Shown piece after piece: positions 21,401-34,300 of a DNA stretch of 64,000 nucleotides. The DNA comes from Meloidogyne chitwoodi (taxonomy: Eukaryota > Nematoda > Chromadorea > Rhabditida > Meloidogynidae): NCBI GenBank assembly GCA_015183035.1, contig JACZZP010000016.1, positions 806,001 through 870,000 of the forward strand, given 5' to 3'. The position numbers and the translations under genes were made by a program. The notes beneath the pieces were generated by a model that saw only the letters and a program-made list of their open reading frames with translations, made no database searches and had not been told where the DNA came from. Within the stretch, counting starts at the first letter, position 1. Every line of letters begins with the position of its first letter.

Positions 21401-23678
21401 CAATTTCATCATCATTTTTACGTTTTTATTCAAAATTTATTGTTTCAATTAAAGCAAAATTATTAATGTTTGTTTTACTTTTGTCCTTTTATATTTTAGC
21501 TTTTTATGGAATTAATCAAATGAAAACAACTTTTATTCCAGAAAGAACATTTCCTGAAGATTCTCCACTTCAATATACAATTACTACTTTTAATAAAATT
21601 ATTAAAAAAGTTTTTTAAATAATTTAATTAATTTTATTTTTATTTTATTAAAGCATTCATCAATTTCATTTTTTGTTTTTAATTCTCCAAATATTTCTAA
21701 TCCTATTGAATTAACTAATTTTAATAAAATGATTAATATTTTACAAAATTTACCAAATACTTTAAATATTCAACTTTGGCTTAATGATTACTTACAAGTT
21801 ATTAATTTTAAATTAATTAATTTAATTAAAATATTTAATTTAAATTTAATTAAAAATAATATGTACCTAATTAAATATTTATTTAAAAATTAAAATAATA
21901 ATTTATTTATTTTTTTGAAATAGTATTATAATAATAAAACATATGATGATACAACAATTTATCAGCCTAATTATTCTTTAGTTCCAAAATTTTTAAAAGA
22001 AAGAAAAATGAATGATAAAAGGATTGTTCAATATAAAATTAATAAATTGTTAGAATTTTAAATTAAATTAATATATTTTTTTAATTTAAAATATTTTAAG
22101 AGGTGATGTAATTGTTAAAAGTTTTGTTTTTGGAATTTCACGTGGTGGTTAGTTACAATAAAATTTAAATTTCATTTAAAATTTAATTTTAAAGGAAGTG
22201 ATTTAACTTGGCATGAAAGAGCATTTTTTATTGATAAAATTAGGAAAATTGTTGATAAATTTCCAAAATTCAATGTTTCAGTTTTTGATTATGATTCTAC
22301 TATTTATGACTTAATTTTGGGTGTTAAGGTTTTTTTTTAAATTATATTAATTAAAATAGGGAGAGATTTAATTAATTAATATTTTTTAAAATTAATTTTA
22401 ATTTATTTTATTTTTTGGATTTTAATTATTAAATATCAAATTTTTATCCAATCTCTATTTAATAAATCAAAAAATTAATTTATTTAATTTAAATTAATAT
22501 TTTCAGGGTGAAATGTTTAAATCTGTTTTAATAACATTAGCATGCATGGCATTAATTTGTTTTTTTGTTATTCCCACTTTACGATGCACTGGAATTGCTA
22601 CTTTTTCTGTTTTTTCAATTTCTTATAGTTACTAATTTATTTATTTAAATTTAATTAATATTATTTTATTTTAAAATTAATTTATTTTATTTAGCTTTAT
22701 TGGGAACTCTTGGTTGGTGTGGACAAGATGTTGATCCAGTAATATTATTTTTATATTTTATTTTTAATTTATTTTAATATAAAATATTCTTTACTATTTC
22801 CCCATTTTTGGATATTTCCTACTCTCACAAGTGTTAAAAAAATATTTTTTCTATTTAATTAAATTTAATGAGTATCTTCTTAATTAATAAAATTAAAAGA
22901 CTAAAAAAATTCAATAAAAAAATAAATTAAATTAAATTAAATTTTTAAAGGTAACAATGATTAACCTATTAATGGCAATTGGACTTTCTGTTGATTTTTC
23001 AGCACATATTTGTTATCATTTTGATATTTTGGGACAAAAACAACAAAATGAATTAATAGAATCACCAATAAAACAAAAAAATTGTTCTAAAAAAGAAATG
23101 GAAAAAATAATAGAAGAAATACTTAAAATTATTGGAAGACCAATGCTTGAAGTAATTTTTTTAATTATAATTTTTAAATTTTTTTGTCATTAAAAAGGCT
23201 GTTATTTCAACAATTATTTGCATTTTTCCTCTTTTCTTCATTTCAATTGAAATTATTGTTTCTTTTGCTAGAACAATTTTATTTTTAGGGTAATTTTAAA
23301 TTTATTATTAAATTAATTTGTTTAAATTTTTATAAAATTAATTTAAAATAATTTTATAAATATTTTTTATTTTTTCAAAGGGTAATATTAATTTTTTGTT
23401 ATTTCAATTTAAATTTTTTAATTTTATTTTAAATAAAAAATATTAATTTTTTGTTATTTTAAAATTATTCTTTCGCTCTTCAAGTCTATTTTTATTTTTT
23501 CCATTCATTTTTGAGAGCTCTATTTTAAATATAAATTAATTTTTTTAAATTAATTATATTTTTAATTTGTAGAATAATTGGAATTGTTCATGGTTTATTT
23601 ATTGTTCCAGTTCTTCTTACAATACAAACAAATGATTTTAGACCAAAAAGACCTGAAAGAAATATACAACATTCTTAA
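18431..23678 (+). CDS. Patched-related (PTR) membrane protein, 887 aa
   Basis: Sixteen exons: 18431-18619, 18670-18873, 19034-19278, 19607-19859, 20164-20365, 20576-20912, 21390-21609, 21654-21797, 21924-22048, 22101-22147, 22195-22328, 22507-22627, 22695-22738, 22951-23151, 23198-23289, 23573-23678; all junctions keep phase. PTR proteins are RND-fold, sterol-sensing-domain membrane proteins expanded in nematodes and linked to cuticle, moulting and vesicle traffic. Visible hallmarks are an N-terminal TM, the motif DTDVRRGFSP, an extracellular Asn-rich domain, a first SSD-type bundle (residues about 275-460) with GIGVDNAF, and a second bundle with GLSVDFSAH, the paired GxxxD motifs of RND transporters. 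The first motif has Asn where GVDD is usual. Length is normal for the family. The 3' end lies 71 bp from the convergent DUF273 gene. Family certain, orthology not. Confidence 0.92.
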
Positions 23679-23749
23679 AAATTAATTTTTATAATTTTAA
23701 TAAATTTATTAATTACCCGTAAATTAGAATTTAATTAAAAAACAATCTT

Positions 23750-26092
23750 TTAATTTTTTGTATTAATTATTTTTATTAATATTTTGATTTGTTCTCTATT
23801 TCTTTTAGTTATTATTTTTTCAATTTGATTTTTAATTTGTTCATCTGTCCGAATAAAAGTATTTTTATAAGGCCATTCTTTAAAAGCTAAAATAGGATTT
23901 TTACAATTTTCTTCATTTTTATTTTCTTCATTATTTTCTAAAGCAAAGGGTGAATTCCAACCAGCAAAAGTTTGACGATTTAATCTCCTTAAAATTAAAA
24001 AGAAAAGAAGTTTTTAAAAAAATAAATTAAAATTCTAACCAACTTTGCCATCCATGAATAAATAAATCTTTTTCTGACCAACAATTACTAGTTAACCATC
24101 CATCTTAATAAAAAAATAAATTTTTTTGATTAAATAAATAGAAAATATTTATAAAAATAGTTTAATAATACACAAATGCTTAAAAAATATAAAATTAAAC
24201 TTGTAGAAAAAAATAAGATAAACTTGAAGCGAGCGATATAAATAATAAAAATATAAAAATAAACTTGAAGCAAGCGATATAAATAATAAAAATTTAAAAA
24301 TAAACTTGAAGCAAGCGATATAAATAATAAAAAATAATATAAAAATAAACTTGAAGCGAGCGATATAAATAATAAAAATATAAAAATAAACTTGAAGCAA
24401 GCGATATAAATAATAAAAAATATAAAAATAAACTTGAAGCAAGCGATATAAATAATAAAAAATATAAAAATAAACTTGAAGCGAGCGATATAAATAATAA
24501 AAATATAAAAATAAACTTGAAGCAAGCGATATAAATAATAAAAAATATAAAAATAAACTTGAAGCAAGCGATATAAATAATAAAAAATATAAAAATAAAC
24601 TTGAAGCAAAAATAAAAAAGAAAAAATAAATAAAACTTATTGTTAGCCTCGTTAATGCTTAACAGAGGCCTATCTCTACTATTTATAAGCCCATTCTATT
24701 TATTTGACAAATAAAAATAAAATAATTAATTTATTAATTACCTCTTACCCAATATTGACTAAAATTTGTTACTAAAAACACTTTTCCTTTAATATTTAAA
24801 TTAATATTAGGAATTGAATTAAATATATTTCTAGCTCCAATTATATATTTTGAACATAATGTAAAAGGTAAAAGAGTAGTAAAATCAGTAGAAGAATTCC
24901 ATAAATTTAAACAAATCTTTCTTTTTTCAGAACAAGAAATTCCACAAAAAATATCTAGAAAAACTGCCTAAAATTTTATTTTTTATTAAATAAAAATAAT
25001 TTAAAAAATTACATGTATTGCCCCATTATCTGTTCCATGAAAACTATTTGGCACTTTAAAATTATAATCAGCCCAATATTGAAGAAATTGTCTAGTAAAT
25101 TCAGAATTCTTTAAAATATAGCTTCCTGCCATAATTTCTCCATTAAATATTCTTTCATAAAAAATTAAATCAAAATCTTTTTTTCCTTCCAAAAATTCTT
25201 CAAGTTTATGATTTGGATTAATTACACCAATATCTGCATCCAGAAAAAATACAAAATCAATTTTACTATTGTTGTGAAAATAAAGAAATTTGGAAAGAAT
25301 ACAATGACGACGAAAATAAAACTTTAAAATAAAAATAAATAAATAATTAAAAATATATTTATTTATTTACATCATTTTGTTTACATTGCTTAACAAATTC
25401 TTCTTCTTTTTCTTCAGTAATATCAATAATAATAAGAGGATATTTATGTAATTGACAATAACAATTTAATGTTTTTTGTGCTAATTGATAATTAGGTAAT
25501 AATTGTTTATTATTAATAATTACAATTACCCATATATTTATTAAATTATCTATATTAAATTAATTTTAAAAAATAAATTAAAGGTAAATAAATATATTTT
25601 TTTATTATTTTTAAAAATATGATAAAACCATTTAAAAAGGCTTTATAAAATAATGTAAAAGTTAAATTTAAAAATATTACTAAAAGGTTGTTTGGGTCAT
25701 TAAATCTAATTAAAAATTAAATAAATAATTATTTTAATAAAAAAATATTATAAAATTTTTTTAGAGAATCAGAAAATTAAAAAAAGTGTAAATTATAATG
25801 TAAATATTTCGTTGAGGAAAAATATAAATTTATTTTAATTTTTAAAATATATTTTAATTATTTAATTTAATTTAATTTTCTTACTATATGATTTATTAAA
25901 AACTTCAATAGGCTTGTAAATAGTTTTTAAATAAAAATTTCCATATAAATTAATTAAATATCCAATATTTGCTTCTTCATACCAAATTATTAAAATAAAT
26001 ATTAAAAAAGAAAAAATAAATAAAATATTAATAAATTTTCTTTTAATTAAAAGTTTTTTTGTCCTTTTAATAATTAAATTAAATAAAAACAT
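23750..26092 (-). CDS. DUF273 glycosyltransferase-like type II membrane protein, 407 aa
   Basis: Exons 26092-25885, 25549-25371, 25321-25013, 24967-24742, 24103-24040 and 23987-23750 join in phase. Residues about 20-40 are a single hydrophobic anchor after a basic N-terminus, as in Golgi type II enzymes. The body matches the nematode DUF273 family: [12 protein letters not shown] (DxD-type sugar-nucleotide/metal site), a [19 protein letters not shown] block, and [11 protein letters not shown], followed by a Trp-rich C-terminal part (DGWL, WSEKD, HGW). DUF273 proteins are nematode-specific and generally treated as galactosyltransferase-like enzymes of unknown acceptor. A 10-copy minisatellite sits in the fourth intron. 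Divergently placed, 2.5 kb from the CHK-kinase-like gene. Confidence 0.9.
24205..24612. repeat. Minisatellite, about 10 copies of a 40-46 bp unit
   Basis: The core AAACTTGAAGC(A/G)AGCGATAT occurs nine times, plus a partial tenth, separated by AAATAATAAAAAATATAAAAAT spacers of variable length. It is intronic in the DUF273 gene; open frames across it are an effect of repetition. Confidence 0.9.
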
Positions 26093-28552
26093 AAATAAAT
26101 TAAAATATTAATTTTTAATAAAAATATAATTTTTAATAATCCTAGAAAATAAAAATATTATATAAATAAAAATAATTATTTTCTCTCAAATTAAGCACGG
26201 CCGGTCATTATATTTCCAATTCCCGGTCGGGACCCGCTTATTTTTGGACCTGGAAAAAACGGGAATTCCCGGTTTTCCCGATCCCGGGTCCCTGCCGCTC
26301 GCTCCATTTTTCGGTACTTTTCCGTTTCCTGGTTCCGGATTTTTCAAAATTCCGATCTCTCGTTAAAGTTATGAATTAATAAGAAAAAAATTAAATTTAT
26401 CTATGTATAAATAAATTTAATTTATTTAGTATTAAAAAAATAAAATTTAAAATTGATTGAAAAATTACGTCAAATAAAAATTAATTTTGGCGCATGTTTT
26501 ATTTTACTATTTAGTGGGAAAAAGAGGAAAATGTGGTAGAAAATTGATGAGGGACTAATGTTTGCTATTTCTTTAGACAGAATAAAAATCAATATTTTTA
26601 TTTATTATAATAAAATAGAAATTTTATTTTAAGATAAAAAAATTGGAAATAAAATTAAAAAAAAAATAAATTTATAAAATATAATTTTTAATAAGGAAAT
26701 TTTGTAATAATAATATTTAATAAATAAATATTTAGTTACTTTTCGGTATATGGCCAAAGTTTTGTCCATACCTTTTTATTCTTTTATATTTAATTAGTTT
26801 GGAGGCATAAAAGCAACAATTTTTGCTAAAATATAATAAAAGGACCACATAAATGAAAAGTACCTAAATATTTATTTATTTATTTTTTATTAGTTCATCT
26901 TGGTTTATTTAATAAATTAATTAGGAAAATTAATTATTCTTCAATGAGTTAAATGACAATTTGTTTAATTTTGATTATTTTGTAGTTTTTATTTTTTATA
27001 TTAAATATATTAATTAATTTTCTCTCAATCAACAATGTTTATTAATTTAAGAAAAAAATAAAAAAACAATTTTTTTTATTAAAATAAAATATATTAAATA
27101 CTAATATTATTTTTAGTCTATTTATTTTAAAATTGTTATCTTTTTTCTTTAATTAAATTTTTTGTTTTATTTTTTAATTACTAGTAAAAGAAAAATAATC
27201 ACATGCTATAAGTTTATAATTTATAAAATAAATATTTTATAGCTACATATTTGTAGTTAAATTAATTTATTATATATTTTAAAATATTAAATTTATTTAA
27301 ATTTAAAAAATAATTTATATTAAAATTTAAATATTTTTATTATTTTTTAATTATTTTTTTAAAAGAAATATTAATAAAATAATTAAAAATATTATAAAAC
27401 TTCACTAAACTTTTAATAAATAATTTATAATAACAAATTTACCATTTTTATTTAATTAAAATAAATGACAGTTTTCTATTATTAGATTTGTACATAAATT
27501 TTATTTAAAAAAATATATAATTTAATATAATTATCTCTCCCCAAAACCTTTAATAAATTAATTTTTAGAATTTCCTATAATTTTATTTAAATCTGTTTAA
27601 TTAGAAAAAATATGTAAAATATATTTGCATAGCTGTATTTCTGATAAATGTGCATAAAAATGAACGAAATCTTACAAAATTGATTTTTTATAAATTAATC
27701 TTTTTTTTTTAAGTAAAGGAATTAAATAAATAAATTAATTTTTATATAATAATTTACTTAATTTAATTTATATTTTTATTTTTTAATTAAAAAAAAAATA
27801 TATTATTTTAAATTTAACGATCATTTATTTGATAAATTTGTAGTTTGTAAATATTAATTTATACGTATTCATTTCCATTTTCTTATTATCAGTTCATTTA
27901 TCTTTTAGTCTAATTTTCCTCTACAAATATATTTTAAAATTTTATTTTATTTTATTTTAATTTTTTTTATTATTTTCACTTTAAAATTTTATATCGTTAT
28001 CATTTTATTAAAAAATAATTTTTTATAAAAATGAGATAAAAACATTGTGTGTGTAATAAAATCATTTTAGCCCTACCACTTAATTTTACGGTTCACAAAT
28101 TTTTTTAGAGTCAGTTCGATTTTAATTTTTTTATAATAAAATAATTCAATTAGGTAACTCTTATTTTTTTATAATTATTTTATATTTAAAATTTTTTTTG
28201 ATTTATTTTAAAAACGTGTTTTTATCATAAATTTGTCAAGACTTGATAATTTCGAGTAAATAAAAATTATATTTTTCTCAATTAATTCCCTTAATTTTCA
28301 GATTTTTAATTATTCATTTTTTAATTCTTCTAATAATTTGTCAAAGTTTCAGTTCCAATTAATTTATAATAAATAATTAAAAAATAAATATTTGGATAAT
28401 TTAATTGTTCTCTCATAAATTAATTCCTAAAATTATTTAACAATTTATTGAATTAATAATTGTTTAATTAATTTTTTTATATTTATTTAACCTTTTCTTT
28501 AATTTTCAATAATAATTTAAAAATTTTTTAAAAGATTAAAAAATAATAAAAA
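26093..28552. other. Shared upstream region of two divergent genes
   Basis: AT-rich intergenic DNA between the DUF273 gene and the CHK-like gene. A GC-rich island at about 26195-26350, with CCCGG and GGGAATTCCCGG motifs and internal near-palindromes, stands out and looks like a decayed repeat. Nothing coding is seen. Confidence 0.55.
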
Positions 28553-31002
28553 ATGAAAAATAATAATAATAATATTAAATTAAATAATAATTGTCAAGAA
28601 GAAGAAGAAATAATAATAAAAAATAAATTTAATAATAATTTATCCTCTATAAAATTTATTAATTCAAAATTAGCATTGGAATATATAGAAAATTATGATT
28701 GGATTACTTATGAATATATTCTTAATAAATTAATTAAAGGATCAGATAAATTTAGAAAACTTTTAGAAAATGGTGGAATTATTGAAAAAGTAAAATAATT
28801 AATTAAATTTAATATTAGATAATTTTTAATTTTATTTAAAAAAATTTAAATTCTTTCATTAAGATTGATTCAATAGACATAAATGGAGGTAAAGGTTTTA
28901 CTTCAAAATTATTTTTAATTGAAATAAAAATAAAATATAATAATAATGGATTTATTAAAAAATTAACAAAATCTTCAAAAAAATTTTCTTTAATTTTAAA
29001 AATTTTTGCCGAAGAAAGAATTGAATTACTTATGGAACATTTTGTTGGAAAAGAAAAATTTAAAGAATTATTAATAAATGCTACAGAAAAATTGGCAATA
29101 AATCAAGAAAATAATAATGAAGAAAATAATATAAATTTAAATGATTCCAAAATAATTAAAAAGGTAATAAATAAATAATTAATTTAAAAAAATAAATAAT
29201 AAATATATTTAACAATTGATTTTTTAAATTGTAATAAATTAAGTAACAAAATTTAAATTTTAAAAAATTTGGAAATGTTAATAGGAATTGAATTTCATTG
29301 AAATATTTTAAGCGAAAAATTTCTAAAATTATTTTAAAATATATTTATTCAATATTTTTTTTTTAAATTTATTTTTAAGGAATTAATGAAAAGTTTTAAA
29401 CATATGCATCAAAATGAATGTTTATTTTATGAAATGTTAAAAGAAATTAAAAATTCTCCAATACCATTACCTCAAATATATTTTACAAAATTATGTTCAG
29501 AAGAAAATAATGAAGTATTAAAAGATAAAGAAAATAAAGAAGGCTCTCAAGGGATAATTTTAATGGAAAATTTAACAGAAAATACATATATTGGTCGTTT
29601 ATCTGTTGGATTTAATGAAATACAAGTAAATTAAAATTAATTATAATTAATTTATTTTAATTAATTAATTATTTTGAACAAAAGAAAATATATTTAAAAT
29701 TCATTAATATTTTTTTTAATAAAATTTAATTTAAAAAAAAGATAAATGAAGTTATTAAACATTTGGCACATTTACATGCTTATCTTTTATTACCAAAAAT
29801 TAAAGAAAAATGGAAAAAAGAATTTACTTCAATAGACAAAATGTGGGATCAAACAATGGCTAAAGAATTTAATTTAGCTTTAGTTGAACAGATTAATCAA
29901 CTTGATGGTTTATTTTTAAATTATTATAATATTAAAAAATAAAATTTAAAATTAAAAGAAATAATATTTTAATTTTATTTTTTATATATTTTAAGAGAAT
30001 ATATTGGGACCATTTAAGAAAATTTCAAATTTAATTATTAATCAAGAATTTATAAATTGGATCAGGAATAAATGTGAAAATATTTATGGTAAATTCAAAA
30101 TAATTTTTTTTTAAATTAAATTATTCAAATAAAATAAATATTTTAATAAATTTAAAAATAAATATTATTTAAAATTAAAAATTTTTATTTTATTTTTTAA
30201 GGCATTCCTGAAATTCTTAACCATGGAGATTTATGGAATAATAATTTACTTTGGTGTAAAAATGAACCAAATAAAATTGCAGCAATAATTGATTGGCAAT
30301 TGGCAACTTTAGGTAATAAATATATTTATTTATTTAAATTTAAAAATTAAAAAATGTATTTTAAATATAAGAATAAATATATTTATTTATTTATTTTTAG
30401 GTAATCCAATGGTTGATGTAACCAGATTAATGCTTGCAACTGTTGACCCTAATTTAAGACATAAAATGGAAAGTGAAGGAAATTTTTTAAAAATATATTT
30501 AGATGAATTAAATAAAAAGTTAATTGAACAAAAAATGGAAAAAGTAAAATATGGATTTGAAGAGGTATTTATTTAATTAATTATTAAAATCAAAAATACA
30601 CCGTCACAATTCCCGAAAATTACCAATTATTTTATTTTTTGACTGTACTATTTCTTCTAGAAAATAGAAAAAAATAATTATTTAAATAAATAAATTTAAG
30701 AGGAAAATTTTTCAAATAACCTTTCACCGTTGGAAATTAATTTAAAATTTGTATTTTTAACTTTTTTATTTTGATAGCTTCAACATGTTTATAATTTGTC
30801 ATTAATTATGCAAGCAGTAGGTCGAATTATTGAAATTCCTTTTTTCGAAAGAGGAACACCAGAAAATGATCCAGAATTTAAAGAAAAAATGCAATGTATA
30901 AAAATGAGGGCAAAGTTTAGTATTAATGATGCTTTAAAAATTATTGAAATGGAAGGACCTGAATGGTTAAATAATGATGAAAATAATAAAACTGAAAAAT
31001 AA
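28553..31002 (+). CDS. CHK-kinase-like (DUF1679/EcKinase-type) protein, 513 aa
   Basis: Exons 28553-28789, 28864-29163, 29380-29625, 29742-29907, 29996-30088, 30202-30312, 30401-30564 and 30778-31002 are all phase-consistent. The protein-kinase-like fold is recognised by GGKGFTSKLFLIE (glycine-rich entry), a LKIF segment with the likely ATP-binding Lys, LMENL in the hinge, HGDLWNNN near residues 353-360 (catalytic loop, Asp base and metal Asn) and IIDWQ near 376 (metal-binding Asp equivalent to DFG), then the GNPMVDVTRL helix. The family includes choline/aminoglycoside-kinase relatives in nematodes and insects with ecdysteroid-kinase-type members; the substrate is unknown here. An Asn/Glu-rich insert ends exon 2. 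The 3' end converges on the G-alpha gene 365 bp away. Confidence 0.9.
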
Positions 31003-31367
31003 ATAAATAAATATTTTAAAATATTTTATTTAAATTTATATATTAAATCAAAATAAATAAAGAAAATTTTAAATATTAAAATGAACTTAAGATAATTAAA
31101 GATTAGGTCTCATTTAAATTTTGATAAATCTAATTATTTATTATTAAAGTTATTTTCAGAAAAATCTAGTCAAGTTTATTTAACAAAAAAAGAACAATTT
31201 ATTTTTAATTAATTAAATATAATTATTAAATAAACTTGTTAAATATTTTAAATTATAATATTATTGTGGATATATTCTTTAACGATTTATTATATAATTT
31301 ATTTATTAATAAAAATCATACAAAAATAATTAAATAAAATAAATTTAAATATTTTAATTTATCTTTA

Positions 31368-34300
31368 TCAATTCATTGCAGCTTGTTCTAAATTTTTACT
31401 TATTATAATATCACAGGTTGAATTAAAAACAAAATCTAAAATTAATATAAAAATTAAATTTAAAAAAATATTAAACCAATATTTTTAGAGTCTGTAGCAT
31501 TAGTAATATGCATATATATTTTTCTTGAATCTCCTTCTTTAAGCTAAAATTAATTTTTTTTAATATTTTTATAAATTTATTTAAAAAAACTTGCATTATT
31601 GAAAATTTTTTTAAGAAAATTAATTGATGCTCTACATTTATCTCTTTCAGACATATTTATATCTTCTTAAATATAAAATAAAAAATAATAATTTTAATTT
31701 AATAATTAACCTATAAATGTTGGAAAATATTTTTCTAAAGGATCAACAAGAATTTTTTTTCTAAAAATATCTTTTTTATTAAAAAACATAACAAAAAATG
31801 ATTTTCTTAAATATTTATTTGTATAAATATTTTTAAATAATTGAATTGCGTCAATCATCTGATTCTTTAAAAAAATAAAAATTATTTTATTTTAAAATAT
31901 TTATAAAATTAAATTACAATAGAATTATCATCAGCTAAAACATTATTATAACAAGCAAGTGAAACTATAAAAAGAATTGCTTCTACATTATCTTTAAAAT
32001 TTAAATATTAGTTTAATTTATTTAAATATTTTTTTAAAAAGTAAAATAAAAACAACCAAAGCAATGTATCCATTTTCGACGTTCTGTTCTTTGTCCTCCA
32101 ACATCAATTAATCTGAAAATAATTTATATATATAAATATATTTAAAGATTAAAATATTTAAATTAATTTTTCAAAAATATAGAAATATTTTTTATTAAAT
32201 AAATTAATTATTATTTATTTTTAAATTAAAATTATTAAAAATTTGTAATAATTTATTATTTAAATAAAAAATATTAAAATATAATTTAAAAAATATTTTT
32301 TCTTTCCTAACCTTATAACAAAATTACGAAAATCAAAATTAATTTCATAAACTCCAAGTGTTGAGCATTTAGCATTAATAATATCTTCTTGTATAGGAAT
32401 ATAATCTAATTTTAAAATTCTTTCTTTTTCTTTCAAAATACTAAAAAAATATTAAAAATAGATAAATATTTAAATTAAATTTAAATTTAACTAAAAAGTA
32501 TTATCAGGTACATTAAATTCCATTATTCTCTGACATGCTTCTTTAACTGATAAAAATTCAAAAAATTTTGCCATCTAAAAAATAAATAATTTATAAAAAT
32601 AAATAAATTAAAAATTTTATAATTAATATTTTTAAGAAGAATTTATGCAATATTTTAATTATTAAAATAACAATATCAAAGCATTTATTTATAGACTAAT
32701 TAAATATATTAAAATTGAAATTTAATTAAATAATTTAAAAATTTATATTATTTTAACTAGTGGAAGCGTGCTCTACTCAGTAGTGCAGTATATGGGATGT
32801 TAAGAGTAACAGTGGTGTATTTAAAAATTTGGAAAGTTAAAAAAAATTTTGGGTAAAAAAACATTTATGGGTATTGAAAAGCCCTAACGGGCTTTGGGGC
32901 GCGCTTCGCGCGCTGCTAGATTTTTAGAATGCTTTTGCTAAATTTACTGGAGTCCCAATGTATGTTACACCTCAGGCCTTTGGCCATCGAATCTTCTCAA
33001 TAACCAATTTCATATTATCCCCACAATCCCGCCTTTTTTAAGTTTATTTGTTATTTGGCCGTTTCATTGCTACACTCAAACTTTGGACCAAAATAACCCT
33101 TCCCATATAACCCCATACTCGATTACCTATTTACAGATGTATCACCGCGGGCCTTAGGCACTCGGTTCATCATTGCAGATGGGTCTCACTCCTCGGGATT
33201 AGGCCCTCGATTCTTTATTGCTGATGAATGTCACTCCTCGGGCCTTCGGCCTCGGTCACAGCCTTATATTTGGGCATTCGGCCTTCGCTTCTTCATTACA
33301 GATCGATCACCTCATAATCCAATTGTTTAAATTTCAACCACCCACAGCTTGGTCAAATGGACTCAAAAAATTTAAATAAAAATATTTTTAGACTCAGCTT
33401 TATGAGGGCTTTCAAATGATATCTCATTTGCCCACATTACATTAATTTTGATGTTTGCCATTTTTTACCTCAAAATTTTGATGGAATTTTATACCCAAAA
33501 TTTTAAAAATTCATAACTTTTTCTGAATATTTTAAAATCTTAATAGTTGTCAAAAAATATGCTTAATTTTTTAAAAATACATTGAGCCCAATCCAATGGC
33601 AAAAAATCGAAAAATTTTCAAAAAACCAAAATTTTTTGAATTTTCAAAAATTCAACCATAACTACCCCAAACCCTAAAATTTTTCAATTTTTTCTTCACT
33701 GAAAAAATAACTAATTTTTTGCTTTATTTTATAAGATTCATTTCATTCTATTCTAACCAAAACTCACAAAGTTAAGGTCCATTGAATATTTCAGAAAATA
33801 TTCCATAAGGGTTAACTTTTGGAAAAATTTTGTTAAAATTTTTTACTTTTAAGGGGTAAGCATACACTCTGATCACGAATCCATACTTAGAAAAAATAAA
33901 AAATTTTCCAAAAAGTTGGGGCAAAAAATCTTTTGAGTACCCAATTTTTGACTTACATCTCCCCAAATTTAAATCTGAGACTCAAGTGGTCGATAAACTT
34001 TTGTAGCCACATCTCATTACTACAAATTCCTCAACTGCACCAAAAACCCCGACTTCAGTTTCCCTACAAAAATCCAAGTTAAATGTTCATCCGGTCGTTT
34101 CAGTGCCACACCCAAACTCGGCACCAAAATTACCCATCGCATTGTACTTGTCTTTTGTAAAAGTTTACAATTGCACTTTTGTAATTTGTACAATTGCACT
34201 TTTGTAATTTGTACAATTGTAATTTTGTACATTGTACAATTGCTTCAACCCTTGCTTCAGAAACTTTGCTTCACATTTTCTGCTTATGACAGGTCACTCT

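Noticed and set aside
24130..24609. Minus-strand open frame of 159 codons
   Set aside because: It is an AT-rich minisatellite translation in an intron between two DUF273 exons.
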